A model generated the notes under the pieces. It worked only from the letters and a program-made list of their open reading frames with translations, was not told where the DNA came from and ran no database searches. This document shows, piece by piece, positions 1 to 8,492 of a stretch of 64,000 nucleotides of DNA. Source of the stretch: Shewanella sp. MBTL60-112-B2 (lineage in GTDB: Bacteria > Pseudomonadota > Gammaproteobacteria > Enterobacterales > Shewanellaceae); contig NZ_BPFA01000001.1 in NCBI RefSeq assembly GCF_019655055.1, positions 124,001-188,000 of the forward strand, written 5' to 3'. How positions within the stretch are numbered: position 1 is the first letter of the stretch; the number at the start of each line of letters is the position of its first letter. Made by a program: the position numbers and the translations under genes.

Positions 1-50
1 TGGGTATATAAAGCGCCCAAGCAAAGTCCGTCTGGTTGGAGACTGTTTTA

Positions 51-752
51 ATGACATCAACGACAAAGCACATATTGGTAGTGGAGGACGATACCTCGTT
101 AGCCGAGTGGATAAGCGATTATTTAATTGACCATGGTTACAGCATTACGGTTGCCAGTCAGGGTGATTTTGCCCTAACAATGATCGCCGAAGAGGAGCCT
201 GATCTAGTCTTGCTAGATGTGATGTTACCGGTTAAGAATGGCTTTGATGTTTGTAAAGAGGCGCGTGCCTTTTACACTGGGCCGATTTTATTTATGACAG
301 CTTGCGTTGAAGATGGCGATGAAATTCAAGGATTAGAGGTGGGCGCTGATGACTATCTTACCAAACCTATTCGCCCCCAGGTGATGTTAGCGCGGATCAA
401 AGCATTATTGCGCCGCGCTACCGATGACACGATTAAACAGCAGTTGGTGTTTGACACTTTAGTGCTAAATGCCGTGGCAAAATCGGTCACAATTGAGCAT
501 CAAGTATTAGATTTAAATGCCAATGAGTTTGATGTTTTATGGTTACTCGCTACAAAAGTTGGCACAGTGGTGAGCCGTTCAGACTTAATTGCCCAGCTAC
601 GCGGTATTGAATACGACGGCTTTGACCGTTCTGTTGATATTCGGGTATCACGACTGCGAAAAAAACTGCATGAAGCGCAAAGCCAAGCTTATAAAATCAA
701 AACTATCCGTGGCAAAGGCTATCTATTTTGTCGCGAAGACGACGCGCAATAA
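51..752 (+). CDS. OmpR/RstA-like DNA-binding response regulator
   Basis: Two-component response regulator acting in the cytoplasm on DNA. The receiver domain covers about residues 5-115, with acidic pocket E12-D13-D14, phosphoacceptor D56 in LLDVMLP and K105 in YLTKP. A winged-helix domain follows (about 130-230), and its YDGFDRSVD...SRLRKKL segment closely resembles E. coli RstA. The ATG at 51 is chosen over an in-frame TTG at 36 because GGAG at 38-41 lies 9 nt before it. The gene ends 33 bp before the sensor kinase gene, so the two form an operon. In Vibrio cholerae, from memory, the CarR/VprA regulator also sits next to ompV, as here. Family assignment is firm. The exact orthologue (RstA or CarR) is inferred. 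Confidence 0.93.
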   Translation: MTSTTKHILVVEDDTSLAEWISDYLIDHGYSITVASQGDFALTMIAEEEPDLVLLDVMLPVKNGFDVCKEARAFYTGPILFMTACVEDGDEIQGLEVGADDYLTKPIRPQVMLARIKALLRRATDDTIKQQLVFDTLVLNAVAKSVTIEHQVLDLNANEFDVLWLLATKVGTVVSRSDLIAQLRGIEYDGFDRSVDIRVSRLRKKLHEAQSQAYKIKTIRGKGYLFCREDDAQ

Positions 753-785
753 TCTTATGGATGAGCTATTGGGTAAGGTCGAGTC

Positions 786-2078
786 ATGAAAAAACTCATC
801 ATCTCTTTAGTGCTGGTGGTACTGGTATCAATAGTTAGCCTTGGTTGGTCAATTAGTGAGTTTGCTAGTCTTACAGCCCCAAGTAGCGATACGCCAACGA
901 CCAAAGAGCAATTGACCGCACTAAAGCTAGTAGGTCGTTCATTAGCCCAAAGCCTAGATGATGACCTGGTTGATTCTGCGTACTTTATCGCAAATTGGAA
1001 TCAGCAAAACCAACAGCAGCTCTCTTTAATTGATGAGGCGATATTTATTTTACCGCCATCATTAGCGGCTCAGTTTAAACGAGATGCCGCTTTATTATTA
1101 GAGTCAGATGAAGGGATCTCACTACATTATTGGTTACCGCTTACTAGCCAAGTTCTGAATATTAAAACTCAGTTAGTGTCCCCAGAGGAAATCCGCTTTA
1201 GCTGGAATAAGATCTATACCATGTTGTTTTATCTTGGTGTGGTGCTGATTCTATTGGTTTGGGTGTCACCACTTATTAGGCAGCTAATGAACCTGAGTAA
1301 AGCTACTAAAACCTTTGGCATGGGGCAACTACAGCAACGGATCAAAGTCAGTAAAACCTCTTATATCGGTGCGATTGAAACAGAGTTTAATCGTATGGCC
1401 GATCGTATCCAGCAGCTAGTGGACGATAATAAATTGCTCAGCCGCGCAGTCTCCCATGATTTAAAAACGCCTATCGCTAGGCTGCGTTTTGGTATTGAAG
1501 CGCTCGAAGAAACACAAAAAGAACAGCTAAGAGTTAAGTATTTTCAAAGATTAAACCGTGATTTAGATACCATGGAAGAACTGGTTTCAACCCTATTAAG
1601 TTATGCTCGGCTTGATGAAGCAAATATTAAACCCGACTTACAAGTGATTGAGCTAAACAGCTGGCTTAAACAGAAGTTGGCAGATCATAGCAATATTGCT
1701 TATCCAATTGAATATCAAGCGTCAGAGTCCGCTATTCAGGTCTGTACTGATCCTAAATATCTTTCGATGCAGCTTGCTAACTTGCTTAGTAATGCTGAGC
1801 GTTTTGGTCGCTCAGCCATTTTGGTTCGAGTGGAAAGGCAACAGCATCGTGTATTGTTGCATGTCGAGGATGATGGCGAAGGGATCGACAGCAATGAAAT
1901 TGAGCAAGTTGTTAAGCCATTTGTTCGTGGTCAACAAAGCCGAGATAATGCCGGGCACGGCATGGGGCTAGCAATTGTTAAGCGCATAGGGAGCTGGATG
2001 GGAACCGAATTAGTGATTGGGCGTTCAAGCGCATTAAGTGGAGCAAGAATGTCATTGAGCATCGAACTCAAAAGCTAA
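786..2078 (+). CDS. RstB-like membrane sensor histidine kinase
   Basis: Partner kinase of the upstream response regulator, 430 aa. An N-terminal membrane segment (about 4-24) and a second one (about 140-160) frame a periplasmic sensor region. HAMP is at about 162-215. The H-box RAVSHDLKTP holds the phosphorylatable H224. The ATPase domain has the N-box (LANLLSNAERFG), VEDDGEGI and GHGMGLAIVKRI. Size and order match RstB-type kinases. The ATG follows an AAGG ribosome site. A bidirectional hairpin terminator follows the gene. The input signal cannot be read from sequence; in Vibrio the neighbouring-to-ompV system (CarRS/VprAB) responds to calcium or acid stress, which is only suggestive here. 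Confidence 0.92.
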   Translation: MKKLIISLVLVVLVSIVSLGWSISEFASLTAPSSDTPTTKEQLTALKLVGRSLAQSLDDDLVDSAYFIANWNQQNQQQLSLIDEAIFILPPSLAAQFKRDAALLLESDEGISLHYWLPLTSQVLNIKTQLVSPEEIRFSWNKIYTMLFYLGVVLILLVWVSPLIRQLMNLSKATKTFGMGQLQQRIKVSKTSYIGAIETEFNRMADRIQQLVDDNKLLSRAVSHDLKTPIARLRFGIEALEETQKEQLRVKYFQRLNRDLDTMEELVSTLLSYARLDEANIKPDLQVIELNSWLKQKLADHSNIAYPIEYQASESAIQVCTDPKYLSMQLANLLSNAERFGRSAILVRVERQQHRVLLHVEDDGEGIDSNEIEQVVKPFVRGQQSRDNAGHGMGLAIVKRIGSWMGTELVIGRSSALSGARMSLSIELKS

Positions 2079-2158
2079 TTCGTTATAGAATCTTACTGGC
2101 CCCTAATTGTTGGTCAGCTAACGTGTAATAGCTAAATATCTATCTGAATAACACATAT

Positions 2159-2183
2159 AAAGCGCCTTAATAGGCGCTTTTTT
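2159..2183. terminator. Bidirectional Rho-independent terminator
   Basis: Stem AGCGCC / GGCGCT with a TTAATA loop, A-rich on the left and T7 on the right. It lies between the kinase gene and the convergent lipoprotein gene and can serve both. Confidence 0.85.
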
Positions 2184-2197
2184 ATGTTTATTATCGA

Positions 2198-2653
2198 TTA
2201 ACTTTGCGACGATACATGTTCCAAAATGTAGTTGGTATTATAAACTCGAGAAGACGGGTCGTTTGGCTTGTTTTTCAGCCCCGTAACTTCTACAACCGTA
2301 GAAGTCTCTTTATCTATGGTAGAACTACCCCACAAAATATCAGTTGTCGTTGTGCCTGCACCATACTGAGCCACAGAGTCGCGGTTGGTTTGCTCATTGT
2401 TAAAGCTAAAGTATGGATAGCCCGCTTTTTGGCATATCTCGGCAGCCTTGAGCATCACATATTTACGTGTCAGTGCTCGGTCAGTATTGGTGTTACCTAC
2501 AAAACTGATTTGCCAACTGTCAGGGGCTATTTGCATGGTTTCAAACCCCTTACCAAAGGTCCAAAAGCTCTTCTCTGTATCATAAGGTGTGGCACATGCG
2601 GCTAACATAACAGCCAGTAAAACACCTATGAATAGATTTCTATATTGTTTCAT
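2198..2653 (-). CDS. Small outer-membrane lipoprotein (CC0125/CC1285-like)
   Basis: A 151-residue protein with a lipoprotein signal peptide: MKQYRN, a hydrophobic stretch, then LAAC as lipobox (Cys about 19-20). The mature part has an aromatic-rich SFWTFGKGFE segment and an alternating pattern around KAAEICQKAGYPYF. This looks like the CC0125/CC1285 lipoprotein family, whose function is unknown. The start at 2653 is preferred over an upstream in-frame ATG at 2680 because GGAG lies 7-8 nt before it, and the longer N-terminus would precede the signal peptide. It lies 31 bp after ompV on the same strand and may be co-transcribed with it. Confidence 0.8.
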   Translation of the reverse strand: MKQYRNLFIGVLLAVMLAACATPYDTEKSFWTFGKGFETMQIAPDSWQISFVGNTNTDRALTRKYVMLKAAEICQKAGYPYFSFNNEQTNRDSVAQYGAGTTTTDILWGSSTIDKETSTVVEVTGLKNKPNDPSSRVYNTNYILEHVSSQS

Positions 2654-2684
2654 TATCATCTCCATTGTAGTCATGGGCATTTAG

Positions 2685-3458
2685 TTAAAAGCTGTAGCTA
2701 ACACCTAAAGTTGTTACCCATTGATTGTTACTGCCTACGAGCGGCGAGTCAGCCATATCAGAACTTAAGCGTGAGTAACCAGTAGCTTGAGTAATATCTA
2801 AATGTTCAGTTAGCGGTATGACTAATGCGTAACCCGCTTTGTATGCAAATGCGCCATCGCCTTTATATGCTGCACGATCGCTTGTGGCATCTGACTTAGA
2901 TACACCTGCGTAGTAATTGACGAAATCTTTACTGTAATAGTGCACACCGGCGTAAGGTACAAAATCAGCAAAGCCGATGTTCATTGGTTGGTAGTAAGTA
3001 ACATCCGCTTGGTAACCGTCGTAGACGCCAGTAACGTCGTGTTGGAATTTACTGGATAAGGTACCTCGCCCGAGTTTGATATCAGCGTTTAAACCTAAAT
3101 CGCCACTGATCTTACGGTCTTTCATACCGGTTAATACATCTGCGTCATTAGAATCAAACCCTGGGTTTGTGACAACAAAGGCACTAAAGTTGATAGCGCT
3201 ATCATTGTTACCAAAAAAGCGATAGTTAATACCTGATAGATCAGCGTTAAAGTCTTCGCCATGGTAACCACCGTTAATATATACGCCGGTCTTATGGTCT
3301 TGGCCTTTATAAAACTCACTACCCGTTGCTGCACCTGCTCCAGCAAAAAACTGGCCTTCGTGGCTATAAATATTACCGTTACGAATATAGGTGTTGTCTG
3401 CTGCAAACACTGAGTTAGTAAGTAATAGAGTCGAGATAACTAAACAAGTCTTTTTCAT
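2685..3458 (-). CDS. ompV: Outer-membrane protein OmpV (MipA/OmpV family)
   Basis: A 257-residue beta-barrel outer-membrane protein with a clear signal peptide (cleavage after about residue 19, SVFA-A). The mature N-terminus TYIRNGNIYSHEGQ, the GYHGEDFNADLSGINYRFFGN block and the terminal VSYSF (C-terminal Phe, as used for BAM recognition) match Vibrio cholerae OmpV in sequence and length. The family contains scaffold-like or porin-like proteins. The gene faces the two-component operon, the same association recalled for V. cholerae ompV with carRS. The AAAAGGACT leader ahead of the ATG supports the start. Regulation by the neighbouring system is an inference. Confidence 0.9.
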   Translation of the reverse strand: MKKTCLVISTLLLTNSVFAADNTYIRNGNIYSHEGQFFAGAGAATGSEFYKGQDHKTGVYINGGYHGEDFNADLSGINYRFFGNNDSAINFSAFVVTNPGFDSNDADVLTGMKDRKISGDLGLNADIKLGRGTLSSKFQHDVTGVYDGYQADVTYYQPMNIGFADFVPYAGVHYYSKDFVNYYAGVSKSDATSDRAAYKGDGAFAYKAGYALVIPLTEHLDITQATGYSRLSSDMADSPLVGSNNQWVTTLGVSYSF

Positions 3459-3642
3459 AGGTTAGTCCTTTTACGTCCTTCAAATATCAGTGGAGTAACT
3501 ATATTTGATGGCGGATTAGGACTCTGTATCCAAATGTAACCTGAGACTGTGCTTTTACAAAATGACTTGAGTTATGTGGCTGAAAGCTGCTTGTAGCCGA
3601 GATTGTAAGTCGGTATTCAACTCTTAATAAACAGAAGGCTTA
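3459..3642. other. ompV upstream region without genes
   Basis: This stretch holds the ompV 5' leader and promoter region (minus strand). I see no open frame with a ribosome site. It ends where the 121-bp repeats begin. Confidence 0.5.
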
Positions 3643-3884
3643 ATGTAACTTTTTCTTATAAAGAATAATTGCTCCCCCCAGTCTTTTCATAGAAAGTCCG
3701 AAAGGTCGGTATCGCCGATGCGGACATACAAAAAAGCCACTCTGTCATCAACAAAGTGGCTTCATGTAACTTTTTCTTATAAAGAATAATTGCTCCCCCC
3801 AGTCTTTTCATAGAAAGTCCGACAGGTCGGTATCGCCAATGCGCACATACAAAAAAGCCACTTTGTCATCAACAAAGTGGCTTC
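3643..3884 (-). repeat. Two tandem 121-bp repeats with terminators, downstream of 6S RNA
   Basis: Two adjacent copies (3643-3763 and 3764-3884) differ at 4 positions out of 121. A third partial start (ATGTAA) follows at 3885, directly against the 6S RNA 3' end. Read on the minus strand, each copy ends in a hairpin AAGCCACT...AGTGGCTT followed by a T-run, that is a Rho-independent terminator. Each also carries a GGGGGGAGCAATTA segment resembling the 6S RNA 3' tail (GGGGAGCAATTT). The array therefore looks like duplication of the end of ssrS together with its terminator. The copy nearest ssrS supplies the functional terminator. Confidence 0.85.
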
Positions 3885-3895
3885 ATGTAAATTAA

Positions 3896-4081
3896 ATTGC
3901 TCCCCAGAATACCGACCGCTGGTGTAGCCCTTGAACCGTAGGTTCAAGGCGGGTAAATGAATACCTCCTAAGGCTTCTCGGTACGAGCCGAGCTTGCACA
4001 ATGTCAGTAAAACATTCACCCTGGGTTTGTAATTATCGGCACAGGGACATTACCAGCTAGCGAATATCCCAGGGAGCAAAA
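3896..4081 (-). ncRNA. ssrS: 6S RNA
   Basis: 6S RNA, the RNA polymerase sigma-70 holoenzyme regulator that mimics an open promoter, about 186 nt. It lies just downstream of zapA on the same strand, its conserved gammaproteobacterial location. Minus-strand sequence contains a GCTCGG...CCGAGAAGCCTTA block and TTGAACC...GGTTCAAGGG matching E. coli 6S RNA. The closing stem pairs GCTCCCTGGGATA at the 5' end with TATTCTGGGGAGC at the 3' end. Ends are approximate to a few bases. An open frame across it is a shadow. Confidence 0.95.
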
Positions 4082-4160
4082 CTTGTGTTCGTAAACCAGT
4101 CGGGTGACTTAAATGGGCTTACGAAAAAACTGTTAACAGCTGCTGATTAAGCAAGCTCTA

Positions 4161-4481
4161 TTATAACGATGTTTCGTCGGGTTTTGTAGCGCGTTCAACC
4201 AACGCATCTTCAAGTGTCGACTGCAGCAAACCGATTTTATTATCCATCTGCTTTATATAATCTTGATTCTTCTGCTGTTCTTCTAACAGCTCATAGCCGG
4301 TATTTAATGCTGCCATAATGGCGATTTCTTCACGGCTAATGTTATTAGTACGCGCTTTGAGCGAGGTTAACTGCTTTTCAAGGTTATTTGCCACATGCCT
4401 AAGCGCAGTTTCTCGTCCTTCTGGACAAGCAATAGAGTAGGTACGACCCATAAGGGTAATTTCAATCGCCTTGCTACTCAT
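4161..4481 (-). CDS. zapA: Cell division protein ZapA
   Basis: A 106-residue FtsZ-ring stabiliser. The N-terminal domain (about 1-45) has the typical ITLMGRTYSIACPEG start and a helix containing LRHVANNLEKQL. A long C-terminal coiled coil (about 60-100) drives dimer and tetramer formation. Length is normal for ZapA (about 100-110). A ribosome site (AAGGACTC) precedes the ATG. The 6S RNA gene follows immediately, so the two are probably partly co-transcribed, as in other gammaproteobacteria. Confidence 0.95.
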   Translation of the reverse strand: MSSKAIEITLMGRTYSIACPEGRETALRHVANNLEKQLTSLKARTNNISREEIAIMAALNTGYELLEEQQKNQDYIKQMDNKIGLLQSTLEDALVERATKPDETSL

Positions 4482-4865
4482 TCCGAGAAGAGTCCTTTAA
4501 CCGTGTACTTGAGCGGACTATATCGGTCTCACTAGCAAAGTGCAACACGATCGGCTCGCAAACTGATGCAGTTTAGATTAATTGTTGTTTAGATCGCCAT
4601 TGGCGTATAAACATAAACCAGTTTGTACTCATATACGTCATTAAGTACTGAAGCATAGCAAGTGCATGCTCAGCTTGAACAAAGAGCAACTATTGATTGC
4701 CGCGTTAATGGTGAATCGATTTGCCAGTCAATGCCCGACAGAGTCGATTGCTGCTTTTGTGGCTAACCCCGCAAACTTTTGCTGACTTTATCGAGCCGAC
4801 TATTGGTCGACACTCGCACTTCTGCTAGCATGAACACAGTATATTTTGTGATTGGATAACACCTT
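4482..4865. promoter_or_regulatory. Divergent intergenic region zapA / ygfB
   Basis: 384 bp between divergent zapA and ygfB, which must contain both promoters. I see no open frame with a ribosome site and no strong hairpin. Confidence 0.5.
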
Positions 4866-5441
4866 ATGGCGAGCCTACCTACATTGAGCATAGATAAGTT
4901 ACTTGCAGCACTCAACGCAGCTGAAATTGGTCAGCATCCTGTCGAAGTTCACGGCGCTCTCGTTGGGCTTATTTGTGGCGGGGTAGAGCAAAATGCCTCA
5001 GGTTGGACTAAACCTTTACTTGAGCTGATGAATGACGGCCAAGCACTGCCAAAAGATCTGCAAGCCTTGATTGAAGAGCTATACCAAGATGCGGTGACGC
5101 GTTTATCTGATACTGACTTTGGTTTTAGCCCTATGTTGCCGCAAGAGGAAGAGTCACTGCCAAAGCGTGTTGAAGCTCTATCACTTTGGGTGCAAAGTTT
5201 CCTTACCGGCATCGCGATTATCCAACCTAAGCTAAATCAAGCATCAATTGATGTGCGTGAAGTCATTCAAGATTTGTCTGAGATAGCTCAGGTAGAGTTT
5301 GATGTAGCCGAAGATGAAGAGTCAGAAGCGGCATTGATTGAGCTAATGGAGTTTACTCGCATGGCTGCATTGATGTGCTATGCGGAGTTCGGCCCAGCGG
5401 TTGAAGATGACCAGCCCATCGATGTGGGTGTGCTTCACTAA
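4866..5441 (+). CDS. ygfB: UPF0149 family protein YgfB
   Basis: A 191-residue cytoplasmic protein of the UPF0149 (YgfB/YecA) family: an all-helical acidic protein with GALVGLICGG near residue 30, the WVQSFLTGI segment in the middle and an EEESEAAL-type acidic end. Length and position next to zapA and the ubi genes match E. coli ygfB. The family function is poorly defined; in Pseudomonas YgfB affects ampD expression. In E. coli pepP follows directly, but here a terminator and ubiH follow. Confidence 0.9.
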   Translation: MASLPTLSIDKLLAALNAAEIGQHPVEVHGALVGLICGGVEQNASGWTKPLLELMNDGQALPKDLQALIEELYQDAVTRLSDTDFGFSPMLPQEEESLPKRVEALSLWVQSFLTGIAIIQPKLNQASIDVREVIQDLSEIAQVEFDVAEDEESEAALIELMEFTRMAALMCYAEFGPAVEDDQPIDVGVLH

Positions 5442-5452
5442 AACTCATACCT

Positions 5453-5490
5453 AAAAACCGCCATCGCAGTAACTTGTAATGGCGGTTTTT
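5453..5490 (+). terminator. Rho-independent terminator after ygfB
   Basis: Hairpin AACCGCCAT / ATGGCGGTT, with A5 before and T5 after. It separates ygfB from ubiH. Confidence 0.85.
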
Positions 5491-5537
5491 GTATCAGCAA
5501 CACTACCAAGTATTTTTGTTATTGGGTCTATAAACTC

Positions 5538-6815
5538 ATGGCTAATCCTAACGAGCAGGCTTTTCTAGCTACTACCACACAGATCCTTGATGTCGATATC
5601 GCGATTGTCGGCGGCGCAATGGCGGGGGCGACCTTAGCCCTAGGCCTGGCTGAGCTTGCTAAGCAGCAAGCGAGTATTGGCGATAATACACCAATTAAAA
5701 TAGCGCTTATCGAGGCGCATAAGCCCAGCAGTGAGCATCCTGGATTCGACGCCCGCTCAATCGCTATCTCCCATGGCTCTATCTTTAAGCTACAACAGCT
5801 GGGTCTTTGGCAACATCTACAATCTTTAGCAACGCCAATTAGCAATATTCATGTCTCCGATCGTGGCCACTTTGGCATGACAGAGCTTAATAGCGAGTCA
5901 CTTCAGCTGCCGTACCTAGGGCAAGTGGTCGAGCTTGAAGCCGTGGGTAACAAGCTGTTTAGCCTGCTTGAAAAAAGTGATATTGAGCTCTATTGCCCGA
6001 ACAAATTGCAAAGCGTTGAAGCGCGCATTGACTCACAACTGTTGACTCTAGACGATGGTCAGCAGATCTCGGCAAAACTACTGGTCGCCGCAGATGGAGT
6101 TAACTCTAAGGTGCGTCAGGCTTTTAAGCAGCCACTAGAACAGGTCGAATTTGGTCAGAGCGCAATTATCGCCAATATTCACACCAAGCAGCCACATAAC
6201 GGTTGGGCCTATGAGCGCTTTACTCAAACCGGACCATTAGCCTTATTGCCAATGGCTGATAGCAAAGGTGAGTCGCGTTTATCTTTAGTGTGGGCACTTG
6301 CGCCCGATGAAGCAGAGCAGTTATTAACGGCGCCCAAGAGTGAATTTATCGACAAATTACAGCATGCTTTTGGCTATCGAGCCGGACGATTTGTTGATGT
6401 AGGTAATCGCTTTAGCTACCCATTGACCCTGTCGTATATGCCTAGACCGATATACCATCGCACCGTCTTTTTAGGCAACGCCGCCCAGACCCTGCACCCG
6501 ATTGCAGGTCAAGGTTTTAACTTAGGCCTGCGCGACGTGGTATGCTTGATTGACTCGCTTAAGCAAGTACTTACTAACCCGCAGTGTCCTGCTAGTTTAG
6601 ATATTGGTAGCACAGAGTTAACTCATCGCTACCTTGAGCGACGTAAGGCTGACAGACAAAGCACTATGAACAATATCGAGTTTTTAGTGCGCGGTTTTTC
6701 AAATGATTATTGGCCGATGGTAGCCGGACGCAATCTCGGACTACGATTGCTTTCTTGGTTTCCGCCATTAAAGGCCCCTGTTGCACGCCGCGCAATGGGC
6801 TGGAGTAAAGGCTAG
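5538..6815 (+). CDS. ubiH: 2-octaprenyl-6-methoxyphenol hydroxylase UbiH
   Basis: FAD-dependent aromatic monooxygenase of ubiquinone biosynthesis, 425 aa, membrane-associated. N-terminal dinucleotide fold DIAIVGGAMAGATLALGL (about 19-36), the DG motif LVAADGVNSKVRQ (about 182) and the UbiH-type FAD ribityl motif FLGNAAQTLHPIAGQGFN (about 312). The N residue in GNAAQTLHP distinguishes UbiH from UbiI (GDAAHTIHP). Slightly long at the N-terminus (18 residues before the fold). ubiI follows 117 bp downstream, so they probably share a transcript, although ubiH lacks its usual neighbour pepP. Confidence 0.93.
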   Translation: MANPNEQAFLATTTQILDVDIAIVGGAMAGATLALGLAELAKQQASIGDNTPIKIALIEAHKPSSEHPGFDARSIAISHGSIFKLQQLGLWQHLQSLATPISNIHVSDRGHFGMTELNSESLQLPYLGQVVELEAVGNKLFSLLEKSDIELYCPNKLQSVEARIDSQLLTLDDGQQISAKLLVAADGVNSKVRQAFKQPLEQVEFGQSAIIANIHTKQPHNGWAYERFTQTGPLALLPMADSKGESRLSLVWALAPDEAEQLLTAPKSEFIDKLQHAFGYRAGRFVDVGNRFSYPLTLSYMPRPIYHRTVFLGNAAQTLHPIAGQGFNLGLRDVVCLIDSLKQVLTNPQCPASLDIGSTELTHRYLERRKADRQSTMNNIEFLVRGFSNDYWPMVAGRNLGLRLLSWFPPLKAPVARRAMGWSKG

Positions 6816-6932
6816 GCGTTACAACGGGTTCAACCTATACAACCGTAACAGTCACCATTAGCAGAGCCTGAAAAGGCAAACTAATGGCCGCGTAATTCAC
6901 GCTATGAGCAGTATTTTGAGTAAGGGTAAAAG

Positions 6933-8153
6933 ATGTTAAGCACACAAACTTATGATGTCGCAATTGTTGGTGGAGGCATGGTTGGCCTTGCTACGGCTAT
7001 TGGTTTAGCGATGGAAGGCATTAAAGTCGTGGTGATTGATGCGGGTCAGACCCAAGCCGTTTCAGGTGCGCCTAAGCTTAGAGTGAGTGCCATCAACAAG
7101 GCTAGCCAGCAACTTATTACTAACTTAGGTGCCTGGCCTTACTTGGCTGCATCGAGAGTGAGTCCTTACCAAAAAATGCAGGTGTGGGACAAAGACAGCC
7201 TAGGCAAGATTGATTTTGACGCCCATTCACTCAGCGAAACCCATCTTGGTTCGATTATCGAAAACGACGCTATTGCCTTTGCATTAGCCGAGCGCGCTAG
7301 CGAGTTTAGCGAGCTGACTTATATTGAGAATCAGCGCCTAGAACGTATCGCTTTTGGTGAGCGTGAAGCTTGGCTAACCTTAGATAATGGCGACAGCATT
7401 AGTGCGGCCCTAGTGATTGCTGCCGACGGTGCCAACTCCTGGGTACGCGAGCAGTGTAAGATCCCCATGACCTTCTGGGATTATAACCATCACGCTATTG
7501 TGGCCACTATTCGCACCGAGTTGCCCCATGGCGACACTGCAAGGCAAGTATTCGATAGCGAAGGCCCATTAGCCTTCTTGCCATTATACGAAAAAGATCT
7601 GTGCTCCATCGTCTGGTCGGTGTCACCGCAAAAAGCCGAGCAGTTACTGGCATTGGATAAAGTTGATTTTGAACGTGCATTGACCGCCGCCTTCGATGGT
7701 CGCTTAGGCATGTGCACCCTTGAGAGTGAGCGTCAGTCATTCCCGCTACGTATGCGTTACGCGCGTCACTTTGCACGGCCGCGTTTGGTGTTAGCTGGCG
7801 ATGCGGCCCACACCATACATCCGTTAGCTGGTCAGGGAGTTAACTTAGGTTTTCTCGATGCCGCCAGCATAGTCGAGGTGATAAGGGAGCTTAAGCTGCA
7901 GGGTAAAGATATTGGCGACTATAAACACCTACGGGATCTTGAACGTTGGCGCAAAGCCGAAGCACTAGAAATGATCACTGCGATGGAAGGCTTTAAGAGG
8001 TTATTCCAAGGCACAAACCCGATTAAGAAAGCCATCCGCGATCTGGGCTTAAATATCGTCGACAATTTTGCGCCTTTGAAAACACTGTTTATTCAACAGG
8101 CGCTAGGTAACAAGACAAATCTACCTAAGTTGTGTCAGCGGTCTAAAAATTAA
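6933..8153 (+). CDS. ubiI: 2-octaprenylphenol hydroxylase UbiI (VisC)
   Basis: Second FAD monooxygenase of the ubiquinone pathway (C5 hydroxylation), 406 aa, paralogous to UbiH. The fold starts VAIVGGGMVGLATAIGL (about 9-25), with the DG motif VIAADGANSWVREQ and the FAD motif LAGDAAHTIHPLAGQGVNLGF (about 288-308). The ATG follows AAGGGT at 7 nt. The C-terminus keeps the helical membrane-associating segment with FKRLFQG. Position between ubiH and gcvT is the standard gammaproteobacterial order. Confidence 0.93.
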   Translation: MLSTQTYDVAIVGGGMVGLATAIGLAMEGIKVVVIDAGQTQAVSGAPKLRVSAINKASQQLITNLGAWPYLAASRVSPYQKMQVWDKDSLGKIDFDAHSLSETHLGSIIENDAIAFALAERASEFSELTYIENQRLERIAFGEREAWLTLDNGDSISAALVIAADGANSWVREQCKIPMTFWDYNHHAIVATIRTELPHGDTARQVFDSEGPLAFLPLYEKDLCSIVWSVSPQKAEQLLALDKVDFERALTAAFDGRLGMCTLESERQSFPLRMRYARHFARPRLVLAGDAAHTIHPLAGQGVNLGFLDAASIVEVIRELKLQGKDIGDYKHLRDLERWRKAEALEMITAMEGFKRLFQGTNPIKKAIRDLGLNIVDNFAPLKTLFIQQALGNKTNLPKLCQRSKN

Positions 8154-8492
8154 CAATTTGAACTCATTAGTTAAGGCTGAATAAGTCTTTAATTTCATCG
8201 ACTTGTTTTTTGTTATCTGCGTAACTGCTGTTTTGGTGTGAAGATTTAACAAATTGATAATGAGAAAAACTAATGACAAAACTGTTCGGATTAGAAAATT
8301 CTTTTGTATACAAAGTCGTGTCTCAAGGTATAATTTCGCCGCATTTTAATACGACTACATTGATCTGCTGCTAGTCACTTTATCGGTATCTTGTATCTGT
8401 ACCCTACAAAAGTACCCGATATAAGTACGTTATATAAAGTGTAAAGTGATGGCGGCAGTTGCAGACTAGAAGACCCCAAAGAAGGGATAGAA
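8154..8492 (+). promoter_or_regulatory. gcvT promoter and long structured leader
   Basis: 339 bp without a gene. A consensus TATAAT at 8329-8334 with TTGTAT upstream (spacing about 19) is a candidate promoter, which would give a leader of about 150 nt. Within that leader 8365-8382 pairs with 8442-8458 (CTGCTGCTAGTCACTTTA against TAAAGTGATGGCGGCAG) to close a long stem. I find none of the conserved motifs of the glycine riboswitch. A ribosome site GAAGGGAT precedes gcvT. Confidence 0.5.

Noticed and set aside
3643..3884. Possible CRISPR or direct-repeat defence array
   Set aside because: Only two long near-identical copies with no spacers; they are a duplicated terminator region.
3777..4019. 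80-codon minus-strand frame
   Set aside because: It overlaps the 6S RNA gene and the repeats, so it is not a protein gene.
8154..8492. Glycine riboswitch ahead of gcvT
   Set aside because: None of the conserved glycine-aptamer motifs is present, although the leader is structured.
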